From NCBI RefSeq assembly GCF_014701095.1, contig NZ_AP023439.1, positions 248,001 to 312,000 of the forward strand: a DNA stretch of 64,000 nt. The letters run 5' to 3'. The DNA is from Streptomyces tuirus (lineage in GTDB: Bacteria > Actinomycetota > Actinomycetes > Streptomycetales > Streptomycetaceae). Shown in pieces: positions 46,059 to 54,269 of the stretch; positions within the stretch are counted from its first letter, which is position 1; each line of letters starts with the position of its first letter. The notes under the pieces are model-generated. The model was not told the origin of the DNA, searched no databases, and was given only the letters and a program-made list of their open reading frames with translations. A program made the translations under genes and the position numbers.

Positions 46059-46604
46059 ATGCGCAGCGCTTCGACGGAACACCCGAGCAGCGAGCGCCCC
46101 CAGCGCCCCGACGCCCCGACCGGGGTGGCCCGGAAGACGCCGCTCACGGCACTGGACCGCGTGCCGTGGGACGACATCCAGGACTCCACCGGCTCGGCGG
46201 CGGCCATTCCCCACCTGCTCGACGGCATCGCCCGGGGTGATGCCGCCACCGCCCGCTCCGCCCTCGACGACCTGCGGAAACGGATCTGCCAGTTCGGTTT
46301 CGTCGTCGAACAGGCGACCGCGGCCACGGTTCCGTTCCTGTGGGAGCTGGCGAAGCTGCCGCAGGTGACCTGCCGGGCCCAGATCATCCGGCTGCTCAAG
46401 AACATCGCCGACGCCCGGCAGTGGGAGAGCACCGCGGCCGTCTATCCGAAGCTGCTCAACCACCGGGAGAATCCGGTGGTGTGGGAGCGTGCGGCGCGCC
46501 AGGCGGTGCGGGCCCGGCGCGACGAACTCGGCCGGCTGATGGCGGACGAGGACCGCGAGATCGCCCGGGCCACGACCGAGCTGGCGCGCTCACTGGGTGT
46601 CTGA
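46059..46604 (+). CDS. HEAT-repeat-like hypothetical protein
   Basis: A 181-residue all-helical protein. AIPHLLDGIARGDAATARSA, then TAATVPFLWELAKLPQVTCR and RAQIIRLLKNIADARQW show paired helices of HEAT type, ending RRDELGRLMADEDREIARAT. It has no catalytic motif. It begins 28 bp after the ATPase stop and may share its message. The ribosome site (GAAAGG) is rather distant. It may act as a protein-binding scaffold, but this is inference. Confidence 0.75.
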   Translation: MRSASTEHPSSERPQRPDAPTGVARKTPLTALDRVPWDDIQDSTGSAAAIPHLLDGIARGDAATARSALDDLRKRICQFGFVVEQATAATVPFLWELAKLPQVTCRAQIIRLLKNIADARQWESTAAVYPKLLNHRENPVVWERAARQAVRARRDELGRLMADEDREIARATTELARSLGV

Positions 46605-46746
46605 GCCTGCCGCACCCTTCTGTCGTCCCCTTATTGGTGGGCACCGAGCCCGTGCACGCACGCAGACGTGACGAAACGGTGAGGACCCCCTGCCACCACG
46701 GGTGATGCCCCTCGCCTCCCCGGGCCGGGCAGTGTAGACATGGCAC

Positions 46747-49482
46747 ATGGTCCGACTCTTGGGTCGATCCGGGACTCGATCGCCCCTGCGGCCCGGCGCT
46801 GCGCCGTCCGCACGGCAGCGGCGGGAGGCGGGCTCGTCGCGGTGGCGACCGGTGGCGGGGCTGCGGTCGGTGCTGGGCGGACGCAGCGTCGCCGGACAGG
46901 TGTTCCTGCTCGTCGTGGTGATCGTGCTGCTGCTGGTCGTGTCGGCCGTGGTGGCGCTGGTGCTCCAGGTGCGGCACGACACGACGCAGGAGGCCCGCAA
47001 CCGCTCGCTCGCCGTCGCGGAGACCTTCGCGAACGCGCCGGGCACTCTTGAGGCGTTGCAGAGCCCCGATCCCACCGCCGTGCTCCAGCCGCGCGCCGAG
47101 GCCGCCCGCGAGACGTCCAAGGTCGACTTCATCGTCGTGATGAACACCGAAGGGATCCGTTACACCCACCCCGAGCCGGACCGGATCGGCAAGAAGTTCG
47201 TCGGGACGATCGCCCCGGCACTGGCCGGGAAGTCGTTCACCGAGGAGATCGAGGGCACGATCGGCCATCTCGTCCAGGCCGTGGTGCCGGTGAAGGACCC
47301 GGACGGCCGGGTCGTGGGGCTGGTCTCGGCGGGGATCACGACGGAGAACGTCGGCGGCACCGCCGACCGTCAGCTGCCCCTCGTGCTGGCGGCCGCCGCG
47401 GTGGCGCTCGCCCTGGCGACGGCGGGTGCCGCGCTGGTGAGCCGGCGGCTGCTGCGCCAGACCCACGGTCTCGGGCCGCACGAGATGACCCGGATGTACG
47501 AACATCACGACGCCGTGCTGCACGCCGTCCGCGAGGGCGTGCTCATCGTCGACGACGAGGGCACGCTGCTGCTCGCCAACGACGAGGCACACCGCCTGCT
47601 GGGACTGCCTTCCGACGCCGAGGGCCGGCATGTCCTCAGCCTCGGTCTCGACCCGGGCATCGCCGGCCTGCTGGCCTCCGGACGCGTCGCCACGGACGAG
47701 GTGCATCCGGTCGGGGACCGGCTCCTGGCCGTCAACCAGCGGACCACGGACCGTGCGGGCGTCCCGCCCGGCAGCGTCGCCACCCTGCGCGACTCCACGG
47801 AACTGCGGGCCCTGTCCGGGCGGGCCGAGACCGCGCGCGAGCGGCTCAACATGCTCTACGACGCCGGAGTGGGCATCGGCACCAGCCTGGACGTGACCCG
47901 CACGGCCGAGGAACTCACCGAGCTGGCCGTGCCCCGGTTCGCCGACTTCGTCACCGTGGACCTGTTCGACGCGGTGCTGGGCGGCGGGCAGCCGACCGCG
48001 GCGGCGGCGCTGAGCCGCACGGCGATGAGCGGGGTCGGCAAGGACGCGCCGCTCTACCCGGTCGGCGAGCGGATCAGGTTCGTCGACTCCTCCCCGCAGG
48101 GGCGCAGCCTCGCCACGGGCGGACCGGTCCTGGCGCCCCGGCTGAGCGAGGCCCCGGGCTGGCAGGCCCAGGACCTGGAACGCTCCGCGCAGATCGTCTC
48201 GTACGGCATCCACTCGCTGATCACCGTGCCGCTGCGGGCCGGCGCCCTGGTGCTCGGCGTGGTCAGCTTCTGGCGCTGTGAGAAGCCGGAGCCCTTCGAC
48301 ACGGACGAGCTGGCCCTGGCCGAGGAGCTGGTCGCGCGGGCCGCCGTCTCCATCGACAACGCCCGCCGCTACACCCGTGAGCACAGCATGGCGGTGACCC
48401 TCCAGCGCAGCCTGCTCCCCCGCAACCTGCCCGAGCAGGGCGCCCTGGAGATCGCCTACCGCTATCTGCCCGCGCAGGCGGGGGTGGGCGGCGACTGGTT
48501 CGACGTGCTGCCGCTGTCGGGGGCCAGGGTCGCGCTCGTGGTCGGGGACGTCGTCGGTCACGGGCTGCACGCCGCGGCCACCATGGGGCGGCTGCGGACG
48601 GCGGTGCACAACTTCTCCGCCCTCGACCTGCCGCCCGAGGAACTGATCGCCCTGCTGGACGAGTTGGTCGGCCGCATCGACCAGGACGAGACGGAGGACG
48701 AGGGCAGCGCCCCGGTCACCGGGGCGACCTGTCTGTACGCCGTCTACGACCCGGTCTCCCGGCGCTGCACCGTCGCGCGGGCCGGGCACCCCCCGCCGGC
48801 GCTGATCCACCCGGACGGCACGGTGGAGTTCCCCGACGTGCCCGCCGGTCCCCCGCTGGGGCTCGGCGGTCTGCCGTTCGAGACGGCGGAGCTGGAGCTG
48901 GCGGAGGGCAGCCGGCTGGTCCTCTACACGGACGGGCTGGTCGAGGACCGGGAGCGGGACATCGACGTCGGCCTGGAGATGCTGCGCGAGGCGCTGGGCC
49001 GGGCCGACGAGTCGCCGGAGGACACCTGCCGGGTCGTGCTCGACTCACAGCTCACGGCCCGTTCCAGCGACGACATCGCGCTGATCGTCGCGCGTACCCG
49101 GGCGCTGGCCGCCGACCAGGTCGCCGAGTGGCCGGTGCCCGCCGACCCGGCGGCCGTGGGCGAGGTCCGGGCGGCGGCCAGCCGGCAGCTGGCCGAGTGG
49201 GGCCTGGAGGAGCTGACGTTCAGCACGGAGCTCATCCTGAGCGAGCTGGTCACCAACGCGCTCCGGTACGGTGGCGGCCCCATACGCGTACGGGTGCTGC
49301 GGGACCGCAACCTGATCTGCGAGGTGTTCGACAGCAGCAGCACCTCCCCGCACCTGCGGTACGCCACCATGACGGACGAGGGTGGGCGGGGTCTCTTCCT
49401 CGTCGCGCAGCTCGCGGAACGCTGGGGGACGCGCTATCTGCCCACGGGGAAGGTCATCTGGGCGGAGCAGTCCCTGCCATAA
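46747..49482 (+). CDS. Multidomain membrane sensor with PP2C phosphatase and HATPase output
   Basis: A 911-residue signalling protein. Helix 1 (about 50-75), an extracytoplasmic single-cache-like domain (FIVVMNTEGIRYTHPEPDRI; VVPVKDPDGRVVGLVSAGI), helix 2 (about 207-228), PAS (ILIVDDEGTLLLAND-type sequence), GAF (about 370-545), SpoIIE/PP2C with GGDWFDVL, GDVVGHGLHAAATMG and LYTDGLVEDRERD, and a C-terminal GHKL ATPase with ELVTNALRYGGG and DEGGRGLFLVAQLAERW. It combines a phosphatase and an anti-sigma-type kinase in one chain under an external sensor, so it probably controls a partner-switching sigma factor. All metal-site Asp residues are present. Confidence 0.93.
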   Translation: MVRLLGRSGTRSPLRPGAAPSARQRREAGSSRWRPVAGLRSVLGGRSVAGQVFLLVVVIVLLLVVSAVVALVLQVRHDTTQEARNRSLAVAETFANAPGTLEALQSPDPTAVLQPRAEAARETSKVDFIVVMNTEGIRYTHPEPDRIGKKFVGTIAPALAGKSFTEEIEGTIGHLVQAVVPVKDPDGRVVGLVSAGITTENVGGTADRQLPLVLAAAAVALALATAGAALVSRRLLRQTHGLGPHEMTRMYEHHDAVLHAVREGVLIVDDEGTLLLANDEAHRLLGLPSDAEGRHVLSLGLDPGIAGLLASGRVATDEVHPVGDRLLAVNQRTTDRAGVPPGSVATLRDSTELRALSGRAETARERLNMLYDAGVGIGTSLDVTRTAEELTELAVPRFADFVTVDLFDAVLGGGQPTAAAALSRTAMSGVGKDAPLYPVGERIRFVDSSPQGRSLATGGPVLAPRLSEAPGWQAQDLERSAQIVSYGIHSLITVPLRAGALVLGVVSFWRCEKPEPFDTDELALAEELVARAAVSIDNARRYTREHSMAVTLQRSLLPRNLPEQGALEIAYRYLPAQAGVGGDWFDVLPLSGARVALVVGDVVGHGLHAAATMGRLRTAVHNFSALDLPPEELIALLDELVGRIDQDETEDEGSAPVTGATCLYAVYDPVSRRCTVARAGHPPPALIHPDGTVEFPDVPAGPPLGLGGLPFETAELELAEGSRLVLYTDGLVEDRERDIDVGLEMLREALGRADESPEDTCRVVLDSQLTARSSDDIALIVARTRALAADQVAEWPVPADPAAVGEVRAAASRQLAEWGLEELTFSTELILSELVTNALRYGGGPIRVRVLRDRNLICEVFDSSSTSPHLRYATMTDEGGRGLFLVAQLAERWGTRYLPTGKVIWAEQSLP

Positions 49483-49545
49483 GTACGACTGGGGACTCCC
49501 CATAAAGTAGCCTTATGAGCTCATAGACCGGACCCTCGTACCGAC

Positions 49546-49564
49546 TTAGGCTTGCCTTAGTTTA
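49546..49564. promoter_or_regulatory. Probable DmdR/IdeR iron box
   Basis: TTAGGCTTGCCTTAGTTTA matches 13 of 19 positions of the actinobacterial iron-box consensus (TTAGGTTAGSCTAACCTAA, from memory). It lies 47 bp before the ferredoxin reductase start, and TTAGGCTT is repeated just after. This suggests iron-dependent repression. Confidence 0.65.
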
Positions 49565-49610
49565 GGCTTCCCGTCGAGATCGCTTGTCGCCGCTCGAAGG
49601 GAACCTGACC

Positions 49611-50975
49611 ATGCCCCGCCCCCTGCGGGTAGCCATCGTCGGATCCGGCCCCGCCGGGATCTACGCCGCCGACGCCCTGCTCAAGTCCGAGGTGGCCGCC
49701 GACCCCGGTGTGTCCATCGACATCTTCGAGCGCATGCCGGCGCCGTTCGGACTGATCCGCTACGGCGTCGCCCCCGACCACCCGCGGATCAAGGGCATCA
49801 TCACCGCCCTGCACCAGGTGCTCGACAAACCGCAGATCCGGCTCTTCGGCAACGTGGACTACGGCACCGACATCGGCCTGGACGACTTGCGCGCGTTCTA
49901 CGACGGCGTGATCTTCGCCACCGGCGCGACGGCCGACCGGGCGCTCTCCCTGCCGGGCATCGACCTCGACGGCTCGTACGGCGCCGCCGACTTCGTCTCC
50001 TGGTACGACGGCCACCCGGACGTGCCGCGCACCTGGCCGCTGGAGGCGGAGAAGGTCGCCGTGCTCGGCGTCGGCAACGTGGCGCTGGACGTCGCGCGCA
50101 TCCTGGCCAAGACGGCGGACGAACTGCTGCCGACCGAGATCCCGGCCAACGTCCACGAGGGTTTGAAGGCCAACCGGGCCAAGGAGATCCACGTGTTCGG
50201 CCGCCGCGGCCCGGCGCAGGCGAAGTTCAGCCCGATGGAGCTGCGGGAGCTGGACCACTCCCCCAACATCGAGGTCATCGTCGACCCCGAGGACATCGAC
50301 TACGACGAGGGCTCGATCACCACGCGGCGCGGCAACAAGCAGGCCGACATGGTGGCGAAGACCCTGGAGAACTGGGCGATCCGCGACATCGGCGACCGTC
50401 CCCACAAGCTCTTCCTGCACTTCTTCGAGTCGCCGGTCGAGGTCCTCGGCGAGGACGGCAAGGTCGTCGGCCTGCGCACCGAGCGCACGGAGCTGGACGG
50501 CACCGGCAACGTCAAGGGCACCGGCACGTTCCACACCTGGGACGTGGGCGCGGTGTACCGCGCGGTGGGCTACCTGTCCGACAAACTCCCCAAGCTGCCC
50601 TGGGACATCGACTCCGGCACCGTTCCGGACGAGGGCGGCCGGGTCATGCAGGAGTCGGGCGAGCACCTGCGGTCCACGTACGTCACCGGCTGGATCCGGC
50701 GCGGCCCCATCGGCCTCATCGGGCACACCAAGGGCGACGCCAACGAGACCGTGGCGAACCTGCTGGACGACTACCGCAACGAGCGGCTGCAGACGCCCGC
50801 GACCCCCGCTCGGGAGGCGGTGGACGCGTTCCTCGCCGAGCGCGGGATCCGCTTCACCACGTGGGACGGCTGGTACAGGCTGGACGCGGCGGAGAAGGCG
50901 CTGGGCGAGCCCGAGGGCCGCGAGCGCGTGAAGATCGTCGAGCGCGAGGACATGCTGCGGGCCAGCGGCGCCTGA
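49611..50975 (+). CDS. fprA: FprA-type ferredoxin-NADP+ reductase
   Basis: A 454-residue adrenodoxin-reductase-like flavoprotein that passes electrons from NADPH to ferredoxins, for example for P450s. FAD site: VAIVGSGPAGIYAADALL; the family stretch MPAPFGLIRYGVAPDHPRIK; NADP site: VAVLGVGNVALDVARILAK; the C-terminal GWIRRGPIGLIGHTKGDA. Length and motifs match mycobacterial FprA without a fused ferredoxin. ATG has AAGGGAA eight bases upstream. A probable iron box sits just upstream. Confidence 0.95.
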   Translation: MPRPLRVAIVGSGPAGIYAADALLKSEVAADPGVSIDIFERMPAPFGLIRYGVAPDHPRIKGIITALHQVLDKPQIRLFGNVDYGTDIGLDDLRAFYDGVIFATGATADRALSLPGIDLDGSYGAADFVSWYDGHPDVPRTWPLEAEKVAVLGVGNVALDVARILAKTADELLPTEIPANVHEGLKANRAKEIHVFGRRGPAQAKFSPMELRELDHSPNIEVIVDPEDIDYDEGSITTRRGNKQADMVAKTLENWAIRDIGDRPHKLFLHFFESPVEVLGEDGKVVGLRTERTELDGTGNVKGTGTFHTWDVGAVYRAVGYLSDKLPKLPWDIDSGTVPDEGGRVMQESGEHLRSTYVTGWIRRGPIGLIGHTKGDANETVANLLDDYRNERLQTPATPAREAVDAFLAERGIRFTTWDGWYRLDAAEKALGEPEGRERVKIVEREDMLRASGA

Positions 50976-51000
50976 CGCTCCACATCTGACGTTCTGCATC

Positions 51001-51045
51001 CCGCGGGGCGGGTCCGGTGGCAATGTCACCGGACCCGCCCCGCGG
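51001..51045 (+). terminator. fprA terminator
   Basis: A perfect 19-bp stem (51001-51019 with 51027-51045) encloses the loop GCAATGT. It starts 25 bp after the fprA stop and is one of the strongest hairpins in the window. Confidence 0.88.
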
Positions 51046-51132
51046 CGTACTTGAACCGTGTACGATCCGGATGCTTCACCGAACCATCACATCGCCTTCA
51101 CCTGAAGGCCATGCAGGGGGGACGAACGTCCA

Positions 51133-51627
51133 ATGCGTATACGCCTTGTCGCCACCACGGCCGTCGCCGCCGGGGCCCTCACCGCCCTGTCGGCGGTTCC
51201 GGCCCAGGCCGCCGAGTACAACTCCGCGCTGAAGATCCGGGGTATCCAGTACGACGCTCCCGGGAGCGACTCCAACCGCTGCTCGGGCGGGAACACCGCC
51301 CAGGAGTACCTGACCATCAAGAACTACTCGCGCTCCACGACGGTGAACCTCAAGGGGTACGTCGTGAAGGACGCCGCGGGGAACAAGTTCACCTTCACCG
51401 CGAGCCACACCCTTCAGCCGGGCGACTACGTGAAGCTGCGCGGCGGCAACGGGACCGACTCCGACACGAAGAACGTCGTCTACCGCGACAACTGCAACTT
51501 CATGTGGAACAACGACAAGGACACGATCTACGTGTACAAGCCGTCCGGCAGCCGTGCCGACGTGCACTCGTACACCAGGAGCGGCTCCGACGCGGACCGC
51601 AACGGGTACATCACGTACCACGGCTGA
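51133..51627 (+). CDS. Secreted lamin-tail-domain protein
   Basis: A 164-residue exported protein. Signal peptide residues 1-27 (LVATTAVAAGALTALSAVPA, QAAEYN). The mature part is a lamin tail (LTD) immunoglobulin-like domain: EYLTIKNYSRSTTVNLKGYV, VKDAAGNKFTF, LQPGDYVKLRGGNG, WNNDKDTIYVYKPSG. Two cysteines (NRCSGG and RDNCNF) may form a disulfide. Such domains bind DNA or cell-surface partners; this secreted small form is common in Streptomyces and of unknown role. ATG preceded by a G-rich site. Confidence 0.87.
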   Translation: MRIRLVATTAVAAGALTALSAVPAQAAEYNSALKIRGIQYDAPGSDSNRCSGGNTAQEYLTIKNYSRSTTVNLKGYVVKDAAGNKFTFTASHTLQPGDYVKLRGGNGTDSDTKNVVYRDNCNFMWNNDKDTIYVYKPSGSRADVHSYTRSGSDADRNGYITYHG

Positions 51628-51644
51628 TCCCTCGCCGGAACGGC

Positions 51645-51670
51645 GCCGGCCCCCCATCTAAGGGGCCGGC
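51645..51670. terminator. Bidirectional terminator between convergent genes
   Basis: Stem GCCGGCCCC (51645-51653) / GGGGCCGGC (51662-51670). It overlaps the monooxygenase stop at 51658 and lies 18 bp after the lamin-tail gene. Confidence 0.75.
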
Positions 51671-53169
51671 AGCCAGTGGTCGAGGTGGGCGCGCAGGCCC
51701 GTGAGGTCGGTGCCGCGCGCCAGGTATCCCACGTAGCCGTCGGGTCGTACGAGGGCGTGCGTGATACCCGGCCAAGGGCTCTGCGTGCCGATGCGGTGCA
51801 CGCTCACCAGGTCGCGGCGTCCGGCCGGCGGCGGGTCTTCGGCCCATGCGTCGCCGGGGCCGGTGAGCAGCAGGTGATAGCCCGGTCCGGCGACGCGCCG
51901 CTGGAGTCCGGCCGGGGTGTCGGGCAGGCGGTCGCCGGCGCGTGGGCCCTGCCGCGGGCGGTGCGGTCCGGTGCCGGAGGCGGGGCCGCGGCGGTAGTGG
52001 ATGCCGAGTTCGGACACCGTGCGGAACAGGCGTGCTCGGGCGGCGGTCGCGCGCAGGAGCAGCGGGGCCATGCGCGGGGCGAGACGTGTCCGTGCCAGCC
52101 GCAGGACGGGGTGGCTGCTCGTACCGACGGTGAACGCCCGGTCGGTGAGGCGGCGGACGCCGTGGCCGACCGGGGCGCGTTCCGCCTCGTACGTCTCCAG
52201 CAGCTCCTCGGGAGCGGCGCCGCGGCACACGTGGGCGAGTTTCCAGCCCAGGTTGAGGGCGTCCTGGATGCCGGTGTTCATGCCCTGTCCCCCGGCCGGG
52301 CTGTGGATGTGCGCCGCGTCGCCGGCGAGGAAGAACGGACCCTTGCGGTAGTGGGTGGCGCCGCGGTTGTGAATGCGGAAGCTCGTCATCCAGACCGGAT
52401 CGCGCAGGGCCGGCTTGTCGGGTGTCCAGTCGTCGGCGATCCGCTGGAGGAGGTCCAGCGTCACCTCGCCGAGGGAGGCGCCCAGCGGGTGCATCGCGAT
52501 CATCCGCCAGGTGGCCGGGGTGCCGAGCGGGAAGAAGAACAGCAGCCCTGCCTCGGTCATGTACGTGTGCGCGGCACCCGGCTCCAGTCCGTCGGCCTCC
52601 AGATCCGCCAGCAGGAACGTCTGCGGATAGGCGTACCCCTCGAAGGTGATGCCCGCCCGGGTGCGCACGGTGCTGTGTGCGCCGTCGCAGCCGACGACAT
52701 AGCGGGCGCGTACGGTCTCCTCGGTCCCGTCCGCGTGGCGCAGACGGCAGGTGACGTGCCCGCCCTCCGGTTCGGCGGTCAGCAGCTCCGTGCCCCGCTC
52801 CACCGTCACGTCCCGCGCGGCCAGATGAGCCGACAGCACGGCTTCCGTCTCCGACTGCGGGAGGAACAGCAGGAAGGGGTACGGACTGTCGTCGCAGCCG
52901 ACGTCGAACACCGGCACGCGCAGCACCCGTCGGGGCAGGTGCAGGTGCAGTCCGACCGCGTTGCCACGGTCGACGAGGTCGTCCGTGACGCCGAAGGGGG
53001 CCAGCATCTCCAGGGTGCGGGGCTGGATCGCCGGGGCGCGCGACTCCCGGGCCCGGTCCAGTGAGCGGTCCACGATCCGGAACGGGGTCGCGTAGGACCG
53101 CAGTTGGGTCGCGAGTGCGAGCCCGGTGGGGCCCGCGCCCACCACGAGCACATCCAGGGGTGCCGTCAT
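51658..53169 (-). CDS. FAD-dependent aromatic monooxygenase
   Basis: A 503-residue PheA/TfdB-class hydroxylase. FAD fold VLVVGAGPTGLALATQL, DG motif VVGCDGAHSTVRTRAGI, GD motif FLAGDAAHIHSPAGGQGM, and a C-terminal thioredoxin-like domain with LVRPDGYVGYLARG. It resembles rifampicin or polyketide hydroxylases, but no biosynthetic genes surround it, so the substrate is unknown; xenobiotic oxidation is possible. ATG 53169 is preceded by a weak ACGGTGAG. It lies 98 bp downstream of the roadblock operon's last stop, with a terminator between. Confidence 0.9.
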   Translation of the reverse strand: MTAPLDVLVVGAGPTGLALATQLRSYATPFRIVDRSLDRARESRAPAIQPRTLEMLAPFGVTDDLVDRGNAVGLHLHLPRRVLRVPVFDVGCDDSPYPFLLFLPQSETEAVLSAHLAARDVTVERGTELLTAEPEGGHVTCRLRHADGTEETVRARYVVGCDGAHSTVRTRAGITFEGYAYPQTFLLADLEADGLEPGAAHTYMTEAGLLFFFPLGTPATWRMIAMHPLGASLGEVTLDLLQRIADDWTPDKPALRDPVWMTSFRIHNRGATHYRKGPFFLAGDAAHIHSPAGGQGMNTGIQDALNLGWKLAHVCRGAAPEELLETYEAERAPVGHGVRRLTDRAFTVGTSSHPVLRLARTRLAPRMAPLLLRATAARARLFRTVSELGIHYRRGPASGTGPHRPRQGPRAGDRLPDTPAGLQRRVAGPGYHLLLTGPGDAWAEDPPPAGRRDLVSVHRIGTQSPWPGITHALVRPDGYVGYLARGTDLTGLRAHLDHWLPAP

Positions 53170-53227
53170 GACACTCACCGTAGACGCGGCGGGTCGCGCG
53201 CAGGTCGTCGCCGTGCGGCGTGCCGGG

Positions 53228-53257
53228 GCCCTCCGCTACGTGTGCGTGGCGGAGGGC
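53228..53257 (-). terminator. Terminator of the roadblock operon
   Basis: Stem GCCCTCCGC (53228-53236) / GCGGAGGGC (53249-53257) with a 12-base loop. It starts 20 bp beyond the last roadblock stop on the minus strand. Confidence 0.75.
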
Positions 53258-53277
53258 TCCCGTCCGGTGTACTGGTC

Positions 53278-53652
53278 TCAGACCTCCAGGTCGGCTTCGA
53301 TGCGGCGCAGTTGGTGGCGGGCCATCGCGAGGTTGGCCCGGCTCCCATCGAGCACGAGGTAGAGGAAGAGTCCGCTGCCTCCGCGCCCCTTCAGCAGGCG
53401 GATGAGGTGGTACTGGGTGTTCAGGGTGATCAGGATGTCCTCGATCTCCTCCTTCAGTCCCAGGTGCTCCATGGTGCGCAGCTTGGACCGCACGACGTCG
53501 GTGTTGCCCGCGGCGGCGACTTCGAGGTTGAAGTCCTTGGTGCCGCCGAGGGTGCCGAGGGCCATGCCGCTCGTGTAGTCGACGAGTGCCGCGGCCGTCG
53601 CTCCGTCGATGGAGCTCAGGCATTCCTTCAGCGCGGTCTCCGTGTTGGCCAT
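53278..53652 (-). CDS. Roadblock/LC7 protein, fourth gene of operon
   Basis: A 124-residue roadblock/LC7-fold protein: the N-terminal helix ALKECLSSIDGATAAALVDY, strand SGMALGTLGG, EDILITLNTQYHLIRLLKGR and the closing strand-helix FLYLVLDGSRANLAMARHQL. Roadblock dimers usually act as GTPase-activating or scaffold partners of small Ras-like GTPases (MglB, CvnB). No GTPase gene is near. The ATG has AAAGGA about ten bases upstream. It is 57 bp downstream of the preceding roadblock gene. Confidence 0.88.
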   Translation of the reverse strand: MANTETALKECLSSIDGATAAALVDYTSGMALGTLGGTKDFNLEVAAAGNTDVVRSKLRTMEHLGLKEEIEDILITLNTQYHLIRLLKGRGGSGLFLYLVLDGSRANLAMARHQLRRIEADLEV

Positions 53653-53709
53653 GCGCTCGGTTCCTTTCCTTGGGTCTTCTACTTCGGTGGGTCAGAGAGT
53701 TCGGGTGGC

Positions 53710-54231
53710 TCAGCTGCCGGTCTGCGGGCGCGACTGGTGCGTGGGCCGCTGCGGGGTGCGTACCGGGAGGGTGCCGATGGGCCGGTCCGTGGCCGGGGCC
53801 ATCGTGGCGAGGTGTTCTTCGGGCGCCGGCCGGTCGGCGTGGCGGCCGGTGCCCGGGCCCACGCGCGTGGCCAGCAGGTCGGCGATCCGGGCTCCGCTGC
53901 GCCGGCCTTCGAGGTGGAGGCGGCCGACGTTGACTCGGTCCTCGGCCAGCAGGGTGAGGACGGCGGTGGTTCCGGCGGCGTAGGTCGCGACGTAGCCTCC
54001 GGAGCCCCGCACCAGCAGTTCGCGGAAGTCCCCGCGGGAGGCGGCGTCGGTCATGCGGTAGGCGACGCCGAGGGCGGCGGCGGTGAGCGCCGCGAGTCCC
54101 TCGGGCTCGGTGTCCGCCACGTCGTGGGCGAGGACGAGTCCGTCGACGGTGGCCGCGAGGGAGCCCGTCAGCCGGGGTATGCGGGTGCGGAGCCGACGCA
54201 GTTCGTCCAGGACGTCGGTCTCGACGGCCAT
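53710..54231 (-). CDS. Roadblock/LC7 protein with C-terminal tail, third gene of operon
   Basis: A 173-residue protein. The roadblock domain (about 5-120) has LRRLRTRIPRLTGSLAATVD, GLVLAHDVADTEPEGLAAL, YVATYAAGTTAVLTLLAEDR and VNVGRLHLEGRR, like CvnB-type conservon proteins. A Pro/Thr/Arg-rich, probably disordered tail of about 50 residues follows. ATG 54231 has AAAGGAG six bases upstream. It follows the DUF4388-type gene by 38 bp. Its sequence is clearly different from the two flanking roadblock proteins. Confidence 0.87.
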   Translation of the reverse strand: MAVETDVLDELRRLRTRIPRLTGSLAATVDGLVLAHDVADTEPEGLAALTAAALGVAYRMTDAASRGDFRELLVRGSGGYVATYAAGTTAVLTLLAEDRVNVGRLHLEGRRSGARIADLLATRVGPGTGRHADRPAPEEHLATMAPATDRPIGTLPVRTPQRPTHQSRPQTGS

Positions 54232-54269
54232 GAGCAGTCTCCTTTCGGCACGCTGTCTTCGCGCGCGGA

